Below the pieces are notes generated by a model that was not told the DNA's origin, searched no databases, and worked only from the letters and a program-made list of their open reading frames with translations. The position numbers were made by a program, and so were the translations under genes. Positions 25,019 to 33,316 of a stretch of DNA of 64,000 bases are shown one piece after another. Origin of the DNA: Planctomycetota bacterium (GTDB taxonomy: Bacteria; Planctomycetota; UBA1135; UBA2386); the NCBI GenBank assembly GCA_028281765.1, contig JANQJF010000090.1, positions 1 through 64,000 of the forward strand, read 5' to 3'. Numbering within the stretch: the first letter of the stretch is position 1; each line of letters opens with the position of its first letter.

Positions 25019-27250
25019 ATGAGAAAAATTCCTCTGACGGCCGCTGCGGCGGTGATCTTCGCGCTTGCGAGCTGCACGACGCTGAACACGCCGTCGGCAC
25101 CGCGTCGCGACTCCGAGGTCGCGGTCGGCACACCGACCTACCAGCCGATGCTCATCGAGACGATGCCGGAGCTCGTCAGCCCGGCCTCCGCGAGCAGCAC
25201 GCTGCAGTCGATGGTGGCGCGAAACTCGTCGATCACCGATCTGCTACTCACGCTGTTCAAGGACTCGGACATCAACCTGCTCGTCGACGAGGATGTGCAA
25301 GCCGGCACCGTCACGTTCGACATCAAGGAGTCGACCGTCGAAGAGGTGTTTGAAGCGATGCTCCGCAGCCTCGACCTCGCCTACGAGTGGGACGGCAGCT
25401 TCCTGCGGATCCGCAACTCGGTTCGCGAGACCTTCGACGTCGACCTGCTGAACCCGGCCGCGGGCGGCCTGGGCCAACAGGGCGGCGGACAAGGCGGCGG
25501 CGGCGGGCAAGGCGGCGGCGGACAAGGCGGCGGTGGTCAGGGCGGCGGCGAGGACCTCTGGGGCGAACTCGAGTCGTCGCTGGCTGCGCTCGTCGGCGAA
25601 GGCACGGTCTTGATCAACCGGCCGGCCAGCACGATCCACGTCGAAGGATCGCCGTCGAGCGTCGACCGCGTCCGCGAGTTTCTCACGACGCTGCGTCGCC
25701 GCGCGATCGAGCAGGTGTCGCTCGAAGCACGCATCCTCGAGGTGCGACTCAACGACGAATTCCGCCTCGGCGTGAACTGGAGCCTGCTCCCCGGCGTGTT
25801 CGAGACGAGCAAGACCGGCCTGGCCTCGGGTGGCGGCATCGTGTCGACGACGGCCGCATCCGGCGGATCCGCGTTCACGCTCGGCTTCCTCGAGGATGGC
25901 GACCTGTCGCTGGTCGTCGACGCGCTCGAGGGCATGGGCCAGGTTCGAGTTCTCTCGAGCCCCCGCGTCTCGACGATGAACAACCAGCCGGCGAACCTCA
26001 GCGTCGTGGACCGGATCCCGGTGATCGACCGAGAGATCATCGACTCGCAAGGCGGCCTTCGAACGCAGTTCGACATCCGCTTCGTCGACGCGGGCGTCTC
26101 GGTCGCGGTCACGCCGCAGATCGGCCAGGACGGCATGATCACCGTGCGCGTCGCGCCGCAGATCACCGAGCAAACCGGAACCGTGACGACGCCGGACGGC
26201 CTGCAGACGCAGCCGATCCTGTCGATCCGTTCCGCGACGACGACGGTGCGCGTTCCCGACGGGCAGGCCATCGCGATCGGCGGCCTCCGCAGCACCCGCA
26301 AGGACGAAGCCGTGTCCGGCGTGCCGTTCCTGTCGCAGATCCCGCTGCTCGGCCAGCTGTTCAGCAGCACCGTGCAGACGCACACCGAGGTCGAACTCAT
26401 GGTGATCCTCGTGCCGCGCCGCCTCGACAGCTCGTGGATCAGCGAGGAGGTCCGCCGTGGTGCGCATCGCCTCGTCTCGCTCCGTCGCGCCTTCCGTCCC
26501 AACTCGATCAGGCTCGATGGTCATCGTCACGAAGACTGGAACGGCGGCGTGCTCGAAGGCAACCCGGTGTCCCCCGCGGACCCCGAGTCACGACTTCCGG
26601 TTCAGGCTCCAAAGACAGACGCGGCCGACAGCGCGTCGACGATCACCCGACAGGGTCTCGCGCGGCGACTCCTGGATCGCGCCCGACACGCGCTCGACAA
26701 CGACGAGATGCACCGTGCGCTCGCGCACCTCGAACAAGCGGTCTCGCTCGACCCGTCACGGATCAACGCGCTGATCGGTGCCGGCATCTTGCTGGGACGA
26801 CACGGGCAGCGAATCCGCGCGGAGACTCTGCTCGACCGCGCGCTCGCGATCGACCCGGCGAACCCGTACGCGCTCGCCGCGCGCGGCAATCTCGCGGTTC
26901 TCGCGGGCTCGACGCGCGCCGCGCTCCGCTACCTCGAAGCGGCACACACCGAGCTCGGGGCATCGTGGACGGCCGCGAACGTCGGCGCAGCGCGCCTGCT
27001 GCTCGGCGATCTCGATGGCGCTCGCGCAGCCCTGCGGGACGCGGTCTCCGAGACCGCTCCTCCCGAGCTGTTCGCGAACCTCGCCTACGCGGAATTCGCG
27101 AGCGGGGATCTCGGCTCGGCGAACTCGACGCTCGAGCGCGCACTCGCCGCGGGTGCCGACCCGCGCAACCCGCGCATCAACGCGCTGATTCGCATTCTCG
27201 GCGAGCAGGAGAACGCCGCAGAGGAAGTGCTCGACGGCGGCGACGCCTGA
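25019..27250 (+). CDS. Lipoprotein secretin with C-terminal TPR domain
   Basis: About 743 residues. ATG at 25019 follows GGGGAGGAAA. Signal with lipobox LASC (Cys19). An STN/N-domain segment lies at about 63-130 (LFKDSDINLLVDEDVQAGTV), a Gly/Gln-only linker at about 152-178, a further N domain (LEARILEVRLNDEFRLGVNW), and the secretin barrel at about 250-480 (VRVLSSPRVSTMNNQPA, IAIGGLRS, VPFLSQIPLLGQLF, VELMVILVPR). After about 540, at least four TPR-like repeats (ALAHLEQAVSLDPS, AETLLDRALAIDPANP) fill the place of the usual S domain or pilotin-binding tail. It forms the outer-membrane pore. The TPR fusion may act as a built-in pilotin (inference). Confidence 0.88.
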   Translation: MRKIPLTAAAAVIFALASCTTLNTPSAPRRDSEVAVGTPTYQPMLIETMPELVSPASASSTLQSMVARNSSITDLLLTLFKDSDINLLVDEDVQAGTVTFDIKESTVEEVFEAMLRSLDLAYEWDGSFLRIRNSVRETFDVDLLNPAAGGLGQQGGGQGGGGGQGGGGQGGGGQGGGEDLWGELESSLAALVGEGTVLINRPASTIHVEGSPSSVDRVREFLTTLRRRAIEQVSLEARILEVRLNDEFRLGVNWSLLPGVFETSKTGLASGGGIVSTTAASGGSAFTLGFLEDGDLSLVVDALEGMGQVRVLSSPRVSTMNNQPANLSVVDRIPVIDREIIDSQGGLRTQFDIRFVDAGVSVAVTPQIGQDGMITVRVAPQITEQTGTVTTPDGLQTQPILSIRSATTTVRVPDGQAIAIGGLRSTRKDEAVSGVPFLSQIPLLGQLFSSTVQTHTEVELMVILVPRRLDSSWISEEVRRGAHRLVSLRRAFRPNSIRLDGHRHEDWNGGVLEGNPVSPADPESRLPVQAPKTDAADSASTITRQGLARRLLDRARHALDNDEMHRALAHLEQAVSLDPSRINALIGAGILLGRHGQRIRAETLLDRALAIDPANPYALAARGNLAVLAGSTRAALRYLEAAHTELGASWTAANVGAARLLLGDLDGARAALRDAVSETAPPELFANLAYAEFASGDLGSANSTLERALAAGADPRNPRINALIRILGEQENAAEEVLDGGDA
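25471..25550 (+). repeat. Short in-frame tandem repeat coding a Gly/Gln linker
   Basis: Imperfect repeats of a 15-base unit around CAAGGCGGCGGCGGA inside the secretin gene, encoding GGGQG-type residues between N domains. Slippage here would change linker length without breaking the frame if whole 3n units are gained or lost. Confidence 0.8.
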
Positions 27251-27277
27251 CGGCGCGGGGTCGCTGCGAAACCGCGG

Positions 27278-29485
27278 CTACTGGACGACCAGGGTCCCGT
27301 CGAGCCACAGGATCCGGTCGGGACCGACGTCGTCGACGACGCGGATCTTCCGCGGCGTGTTCGCGAGGTCGGTCAGCAACCACCCCTTACCCTGGGGCTG
27401 CACGTCGATGCTGTCGATTCCGAACGCCCGGTTGCGCGCGCGATCGATGTAGACGTGCCCGTAGTGGTCGGTGATCCGCGCATACGCTTCACTCGCCGAG
27501 CCGCAGCCCCAGTCGAAGATCGAGAAGAACCCGATGCCTTCGCCCTGGAAACCGGTCAGGCCCCAGTGACCGTAGTTCTCCATCGTGAACCCGTAGTCCA
27601 TCGGACCGAGGGTCGGGTGCGCGGCTTCCCACTGCACCTTCGTCTCGGGGTTCATCGGCGTGTACATCATCGCGAAGCTGATCTTCAGCGCCGCGACCCC
27701 GCGTTCGAAGTAGGTCGGCTCGCCGGTCTCGACGTAGTAGTCCATGAACAGCTCGGCGAAGAGGCTCTGGCGCGCGTCGTTCCACTCGCCGTCGGCGTTC
27801 ATGACGCCGAAGCCACCGACCGTCGGCACGCCCATGTAGGGCGGGCGCCATACCTGCTGGGACATCGACAGCTCGTCGAGCGTGCGAATGCCCCAGTTGA
27901 GATAGGCCTCGTCCTTCGTCGCGCGATACGCGGCGAGGCACGCTTCCGCGGTCCAGAAGATCGAGAGCGTGTTCTGTTTGAACAGGTTGTTGCGCGTGAA
28001 CTTCACGCCGATGTTGGTCGCGGTCCCGAAGAAGTTGTCCGACCAGTAGGTCTCGAAGTCTTCCCAACGGCCTTCGGCTGCCGGGCCGGCGAGCACCGCG
28101 TCGAGCGCGTCGAGGCCGGCCGTCAGGTACGCACCGTCGCCGGTCAGGTCCGCGAGTTCGATCAGGAACGACGCCGAGCGCGCGGTCTCCGGTGAGTCAC
28201 ACAGCACCGGCGCGTGATCGAGCGTGACCGGGTGCAACCACGCAGGGAAGAAGCCGTCCGCGAACTGCTTGGGCAGCAGCCAATCCGCGTAGTCCGTGGC
28301 GTAGTCCAGGAGCGCGTCGTCTTGCTCGAGCTCGCGGTACCAGCGGATCATCCAAAGCGCCGTATTGCTCGCGTCGAGCACGTGGTAGTAGTCCCGCGTG
28401 ATCCCGAGTTCGTCCGGCGAACGGTCGGAGTTCGTCCAGCGGGACTGGTTGAGGATGAACGTGTCGTTCTGATCCGTGCCCATCGGGAACAGCACGGACG
28501 GGAAGATCCCGTCGTGGGTCGGCGCCGCGAGCGCGAGGTTCTTGGTCTTCTTCGCGCGCAGGTAGAGGTCCGGATCGTTGTTGCGCTGCGACATCCGCAT
28601 GATGCCGCCGGCGCTGCGCAAGGAGCAGTACCACGCCTGGTTCCAGATCTTCGGATCCCGCGCAGTGACCGGCGGCAGACCGGACGTCGGCGACTCGGAG
28701 AAGTCGACGAGGAAGCGCGCCGCGCCGACGTCGCCACCGTCCATCCAGACCTGCTTCTCCCAGCGTCGGAACGCCCAGTCGTACGCCGTGTCGACGTACT
28801 TGTGCATCGCATTCGTGTGCGGCTGCCCGGCGTCGATCGCGGGTCGCGCCCAGCGCTTCCACAGGAACTTCGAAGCCTCCTGCCAAGGGTTGTGCGGCGT
28901 CGACGAGTCGATGTACGCCTTGACGAAGAACGAGAGTTCGACCGGGCCCGGCGCGAACGTCTGCCCCGGCGCCTTGACCCAGATGATGTGACCCGGAAGC
29001 AGGTTCCAGCTCATGCCGATCCACGCGTGACCGCGGACCGCGTCGTAGTCCATGTACCACGGGTGCGCCAGTGACTGGCCGACGAGATCGAGGTCCGGAA
29101 CGATCGCGACCGTGCGGCCGCCGTTCGACGCGATGATCGCGGGCGAGCGGAACGCGTGCTGGGCGACGATCGTGCTCTCGATCGGAGTGAGGTGCGGAAC
29201 CCAGTCGAAGTCCGGATCGAAGTTGAACGCGAAGTCGACGTTGAGATCGTCCTGCTGGATCGGCGCGAGCTGGTTCCACGTCAGCTGCACGTGATACCAG
29301 TCGTCGGGCAAGCTGTTGACCGTGACCGCCGCGCCCTGATTGCCGAGGAGCGGCGCCTTGAACGTCGCGTAGCGGGCGCCCGCGTGGAGGATCTCGTAGC
29401 CCTGCTCGTAGGGCACGACTTGGGCCGTGGCGACGGTCGACAGACACGCCGCGACGACGGATGGCAGGAGGGAGGAGATGCGCAT
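27278..29485 (-). CDS. Secreted six-hairpin glycosidase-fold protein
   Basis: About 735 residues from the ATG at 29485, which gives a clear signal peptide (MRISSLLPSVVAACL, cleavage near ATAQ). An N-terminal beta-rich part of about 250 residues is followed by repeated helical hairpins typical of an (alpha/alpha)6 toroid (SLRSAGGIMRMSQRNNDP, WYRELEQDDALLDYATDYADWL, SPETARSASFLIELADLTGD, NLFKQNTLSIFWTAEACLAAY). The family includes glycan hydrolases, epimerases and lyases; I cannot assign the substrate. A C-terminal beta segment (PRKIRVVDDVGPDRILWLDG) closes the protein. Converges with the secretin gene and could be an exported client of that system (inference). Confidence 0.6.
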   Translation of the reverse strand: MRISSLLPSVVAACLSTVATAQVVPYEQGYEILHAGARYATFKAPLLGNQGAAVTVNSLPDDWYHVQLTWNQLAPIQQDDLNVDFAFNFDPDFDWVPHLTPIESTIVAQHAFRSPAIIASNGGRTVAIVPDLDLVGQSLAHPWYMDYDAVRGHAWIGMSWNLLPGHIIWVKAPGQTFAPGPVELSFFVKAYIDSSTPHNPWQEASKFLWKRWARPAIDAGQPHTNAMHKYVDTAYDWAFRRWEKQVWMDGGDVGAARFLVDFSESPTSGLPPVTARDPKIWNQAWYCSLRSAGGIMRMSQRNNDPDLYLRAKKTKNLALAAPTHDGIFPSVLFPMGTDQNDTFILNQSRWTNSDRSPDELGITRDYYHVLDASNTALWMIRWYRELEQDDALLDYATDYADWLLPKQFADGFFPAWLHPVTLDHAPVLCDSPETARSASFLIELADLTGDGAYLTAGLDALDAVLAGPAAEGRWEDFETYWSDNFFGTATNIGVKFTRNNLFKQNTLSIFWTAEACLAAYRATKDEAYLNWGIRTLDELSMSQQVWRPPYMGVPTVGGFGVMNADGEWNDARQSLFAELFMDYYVETGEPTYFERGVAALKISFAMMYTPMNPETKVQWEAAHPTLGPMDYGFTMENYGHWGLTGFQGEGIGFFSIFDWGCGSASEAYARITDHYGHVYIDRARNRAFGIDSIDVQPQGKGWLLTDLANTPRKIRVVDDVGPDRILWLDGTLVVQ

Positions 29486-29592
29486 GAAGGGGGGAGCGGC
29501 CCGAGCCGAGACGGCCTCATGGTGTACTCCGAACCCCCGACCGACGGAAGCCCGACTCGTTTCGGTCGAGGGCAACCGCCGGGTCCGACGCG

Positions 29593-31284
29593 CTACATCA
29601 GGCCGACGATCTCGCCGTTCTCGTCGAGGTCGATGTTGATGCCGTTCGGCGTCCGACCGAGCCCCGGCATAGTCATGATCTTGCCTGCGAGCGGGTAGAC
29701 GAAACCGGCGCCGACGGAGACGCGCGCATCGACGACCGGGAATTCGAAGTCCTGCGGACGGCCCTTCAGCTTCGGATCGTGGGACAGCGAATACTGCGTC
29801 TTCGCCATGCAGATCGGCATCTTGCCGTAGCCGAGCTCCTCGAATCGCGCGAGCTTGGCGCGCGCCTCGTCCGAGTAGGCGACGCCACTCGCGCCGTAGA
29901 CCTTCGTCGCGAGCGTCTCGATCTTCTGGGTCAGCGACTCGTCTTCCCCGTAGAGGAAGCGGAACGTGCGCGGCTCTTCAGCGGCTTCGACGAGCGCCTT
30001 TGCCAAATCCTCACCACCGGCGCCACCCTCGGCGAACACCGTGCTGACGTGCGCGGCCGCGGCGCCGGCCTCCATCGCAATCTCGCGGACGAGATCGATC
30101 TCCGCGGGCGTGTCGCTCGGGAAGTTGTTGATGGCGACGACGACCGGGACGCCGTGCATGCGCACGTTCTCGATCTGTTTGATCAGGTTGCCGGCACCGG
30201 CGCGGATCGCGTCGAGGTTCTCGCTGACGAGACCGTCGGGCAACGGCTTACCGGCGACGATCTTGAACTCGCCCGAGTGCACCTTGAGCGCACGCGTCGT
30301 GACGACGAGGAGCGCGGCGTCCGGACGCAGACCGGACTTGCGGCACTTGATGTTGAAGAACTTCTCGGCGCCCATGTCCGCGCCGAAGCCCGCCTCGGTC
30401 ACCACGTAGTCGGCGCAGCGCAGCGCGACGTAGTCGGAGATGATCGAGGAGTTGCCGTGCGCGATGTTCGCGAACGGACCCGTGTGGATCAGCGCCGGTG
30501 AGCCCTCGAGCGTCTGCATGAGCGTCGGCTTGATCGCCTCCTTGAGGAGCGCCGCCATCGCGCCGGCCGCCTTCAGGTCCTCGGCCGTGACCGGCTTCCC
30601 GCTCTTGTCGTAGCCGACGACGCAGCGTCCGAGGCGCTCGCGGAGATCCTGTCGGCTGGTCGCGAGTCCGAGCACGGCCATGACCTCGCTCGCCGCGGTG
30701 ATGTCGAAGCCCGTGCTGCGCGGCACGCCGTTCTTCTCGCCACCGAGTCCGACCTGGATCTCACGCAGCGCGCGATCGTTCATGTCGACGACGCGCCGCC
30801 ACGTGATCGCCTCCGCGTCGAGATCGTGCGGGTTGTCGAGCAGCAGCGACGTGTCCGTGAACGCCGCGAGCAGGTTGTTGGCGGCCGTCACCGCGTGGAA
30901 GTCGCCGGTCAGGTGCAGGTTGAAGTCCTCGGGCGGGACGACCTGGCTGTATCCACCGCCGGCCGCGCCGCCCTTGATGCCGAACACCGGACCCATCGAC
31001 GGTTGCCGGATCACGCAGCACGCGCGCTTGCCGATCTTGTTGAGCGCCATCGAGATGCCGACCGTGTGCACGGTCTTGCCTTCGCCGAGCGGCGTCGGGC
31101 TGACGGCGGTCACGACGATGTACTTGCCGCGCGGACGGTCTTCGGGCCGGTCGAGCATGTCGAGGCGGACCTTCGCCATCGTGTGGCCGTACGGATCGAG
31201 ATCCGCGTCGGTGAGGCCGAGAGTGCGGGCCGCTTCGGCGAGCGGACGGAGCGGCACAGAGCGCGCGATTTCGAGATCGTTCAC
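29593..31284 (-). CDS. fhs: Formate-tetrahydrofolate ligase
   Basis: 563 residues, standard length. Catalyses ATP-dependent formation of 10-formyl-THF from formate and THF. The P-loop-like TPLGEGKTVHT near residue 67, RQPSMGPVFGIKGGAAGGGYSQV, FGADMGAEKFFNIKCR and INNFPSDT are all family landmarks. It feeds one-carbon units to purine and methionine synthesis. No folD or other C1 genes adjoin it; an fdhD homologue lies 13 kb away. Divergent from the BFD-like ferredoxin gene. Confidence 0.97.
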   Translation of the reverse strand: MNDLEIARSVPLRPLAEAARTLGLTDADLDPYGHTMAKVRLDMLDRPEDRPRGKYIVVTAVSPTPLGEGKTVHTVGISMALNKIGKRACCVIRQPSMGPVFGIKGGAAGGGYSQVVPPEDFNLHLTGDFHAVTAANNLLAAFTDTSLLLDNPHDLDAEAITWRRVVDMNDRALREIQVGLGGEKNGVPRSTGFDITAASEVMAVLGLATSRQDLRERLGRCVVGYDKSGKPVTAEDLKAAGAMAALLKEAIKPTLMQTLEGSPALIHTGPFANIAHGNSSIISDYVALRCADYVVTEAGFGADMGAEKFFNIKCRKSGLRPDAALLVVTTRALKVHSGEFKIVAGKPLPDGLVSENLDAIRAGAGNLIKQIENVRMHGVPVVVAINNFPSDTPAEIDLVREIAMEAGAAAAHVSTVFAEGGAGGEDLAKALVEAAEEPRTFRFLYGEDESLTQKIETLATKVYGASGVAYSDEARAKLARFEELGYGKMPICMAKTQYSLSHDPKLKGRPQDFEFPVVDARVSVGAGFVYPLAGKIMTMPGLGRTPNGINIDLDENGEIVGLM

Positions 31285-31424
31285 GGGAGTCGAATCAGGC
31301 TCCGGTCGGCGTGGCGCCCAACCGGGAAAAGGTCGTCAGACCGGAAAATCCGGCCCGATCGCGGCGGCTTACAATACGTTCGGGCCGCGGCCGGTCCAGG
31401 CCGGCCACACCCCCCATCGCACAA

Positions 31425-31658
31425 ATGCCCAGGCCGCCGAGCCCTTCCCGCAACCCGCCGGATTCCATCGTGGAGCCCGGCGACGAAGAAACGCCCAAGG
31501 TCTGCTACTGCATGCAGGTGCACGAAGCGACGCTGCGCCGCGCGATCGAATCCGGCGCCCGCTCGATCCGCGACCTGCAGGACATGACCCGGGCCGGGAC
31601 CGGCTGCGGGACCTGCCGAACCGACCTCCAGGCCCTGCTCGACGAGGCGGGGACGTGA
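31425..31658 (+). CDS. BFD-like [2Fe-2S] protein
   Basis: About 77 residues from the ATG at 31425; starts further upstream or at a later GTG are possible. Four cysteines follow the BFD-like fer2 pattern: CYC, about 32 residues, then CGTC, in a helix-rich segment (ATLRRAIESGARSIRDLQDMTRAGTGCGTC). BFD-type proteins give electrons for iron release from bacterioferritin or occur as domains of nitrite reductase and glycerol-3-phosphate dehydrogenase-like enzymes. No bacterioferritin is present here. The stop overlaps the next gene's GTG (GTGA). Confidence 0.8.
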   Translation: MPRPPSPSRNPPDSIVEPGDEETPKVCYCMQVHEATLRRAIESGARSIRDLQDMTRAGTGCGTCRTDLQALLDEAGT

Positions 31659-33316
31659 GCAGCTCGGCACGAGCCCTCCTGGTCGTGCTGATCGTCGGAG
31701 CCGTGCTCGGAACGGCCCTCGCGATGTGGAGCGACTCGGCCGAACCCGCACCGTCGATCCCGGCGACACGGCTGGTCCCGGCCACGCCCCGCGTGGAGGG
31801 CGATCCGCGTCACGCGACCCTGTTCGGACGGGTGACAGACGCGTTCGAACTCCCGATTCCCGGCTGCGTCGTCCTCGGCGAACCCGCACCCGAGTCGGTC
31901 GCGCTCGAACCGACGACGCCCGTCGCACCGACCGAGACGGTCACCGACGCGCGCGGCGCGTTCCGGCTGACGCTCCCACCGAGCGAGCGCGGGTTCGTGT
32001 TGACGTTTCGCCACCGGGACTTCCCGGCTCGCGTGGTCTGGTGCGTGAGCGCGGCGGTCGGATCGACCACTCGCGTTCCGGACGTCGAGCTGCAATCGAC
32101 CCAAGGCCTCGCGATCACGGTGCAGAGCCTCGCAACTGGACGCATGTTGCCCGGCGCCCGTGTCGTCACGCGCCCCGCGCTGAACGATCCGACGCTGCCA
32201 CCTCTCGCGGCCGCGGCCGACGTACGGACGATCACCACCGATTCACACGGCATCGCCCGGCTCGACGCGCTGTCGCCCGACGGCTGCGGTCTCGCGGTCC
32301 GAATCGAGGCCGACGGACACGAAACCGTCGAACGCACGGTCGTGCAGCCGGACGGCGTGCTGCCGATCCGGCTGCGCGAAGGCCACGTCCTGCGCGGTCG
32401 GGTGATCGCGGACACGGGGGAACCGGTTCCGAACGCGACGGTCCGAGTCCACGCCGAGGAAGACGGCCCGACGAGCGCGACGCAGACCCAAGCCAGCGGC
32501 GACTTCCGGATTCCCGGCCTGCCGCGCGGCCGCTACTGCGTGACGGTCGACTCGGCCCACAGAGGCTCCCTCGACGTGCTCGACCTCGCGGTCCCCTCGA
32601 CGACGGTCCACGAACTCCGCCTTCCGGCCACGCACGAGCTCCGCGGTCGCGTCCTCGGGCCGGACGGCCCCGGGCCACGAGCGCTCGTCCGCATCGCGCC
32701 GACCGACAGTCCCGCGGCCAAGCCACGGCTGTCTCGCTGTAACGATGCCGGAGAATTTGCGTTTCGTGACGTTCCCGCGGGAAGATATGCCATCGAGGCA
32801 TCGTCCGAGGCGGGCCTGTCCGTTCCGGCCCGTGCCGTGACGGTTCCGGCGGATCCGGTGGAGTTGCGATTGCGAGTCGAGACTGCGGTCTCCGGACGCC
32901 TCGCCGAGTCCGACGGCGCGCCTGAGAAGGGCGCCAAGGTCGATCTCATGGCTGTCAGCGGAGACAATTCGGCTTTCCACCGGTTCGCGCTCGAGTCCCT
33001 CGGCGTGGCCCCGCCGACGGTCCAGCCCGACCGATCCGGCACGATCCGGCCATCCGGAACGGTCTGGGGCATCGCCCGCCGGGCCGACGGATCGCCGGCC
33101 GCGAGCGCCACGATCGCCCTCCGGACGACGGCCGGCCGGGAAGTCTCGGCGACACGGGCCGATCACCTCGGGCGTTTCTCCCTGGGACCGCTTGCCCCGG
33201 GGACCTACCACTGGTTCGGTGCGCGTGCCGATGAGGACATGAGACGTCTCGAATCGAGCCCCGATCTGACCATGCCGGAAACTTCGAAGTCCCGCCACGT
33301 CCTGCTGCTGCGATGA
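31655..33316 (+). CDS. Membrane-anchored carboxypeptidase-regulatory-like repeat protein 1
   Basis: About 553 residues from the GTG at 31655. An N-terminal membrane anchor (ALLVVLIVGAVLGTALAMW) is followed by a series of beta-sandwich CarboxypepD_reg-like units, each with the pattern LRGRV..G.P.PNA.V followed by GDFRIPGLPRGRYCVTV or GEFAFRDVPAGRYAIEA. About five units can be counted. Such domains are usually structural or ligand-binding modules on the cell surface. No catalytic domain is visible. Overlaps the BFD-like gene upstream and the next paralogue downstream (ATGA). Confidence 0.75.
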   Translation: MSSSARALLVVLIVGAVLGTALAMWSDSAEPAPSIPATRLVPATPRVEGDPRHATLFGRVTDAFELPIPGCVVLGEPAPESVALEPTTPVAPTETVTDARGAFRLTLPPSERGFVLTFRHRDFPARVVWCVSAAVGSTTRVPDVELQSTQGLAITVQSLATGRMLPGARVVTRPALNDPTLPPLAAAADVRTITTDSHGIARLDALSPDGCGLAVRIEADGHETVERTVVQPDGVLPIRLREGHVLRGRVIADTGEPVPNATVRVHAEEDGPTSATQTQASGDFRIPGLPRGRYCVTVDSAHRGSLDVLDLAVPSTTVHELRLPATHELRGRVLGPDGPGPRALVRIAPTDSPAAKPRLSRCNDAGEFAFRDVPAGRYAIEASSEAGLSVPARAVTVPADPVELRLRVETAVSGRLAESDGAPEKGAKVDLMAVSGDNSAFHRFALESLGVAPPTVQPDRSGTIRPSGTVWGIARRADGSPAASATIALRTTAGREVSATRADHLGRFSLGPLAPGTYHWFGARADEDMRRLESSPDLTMPETSKSRHVLLLR

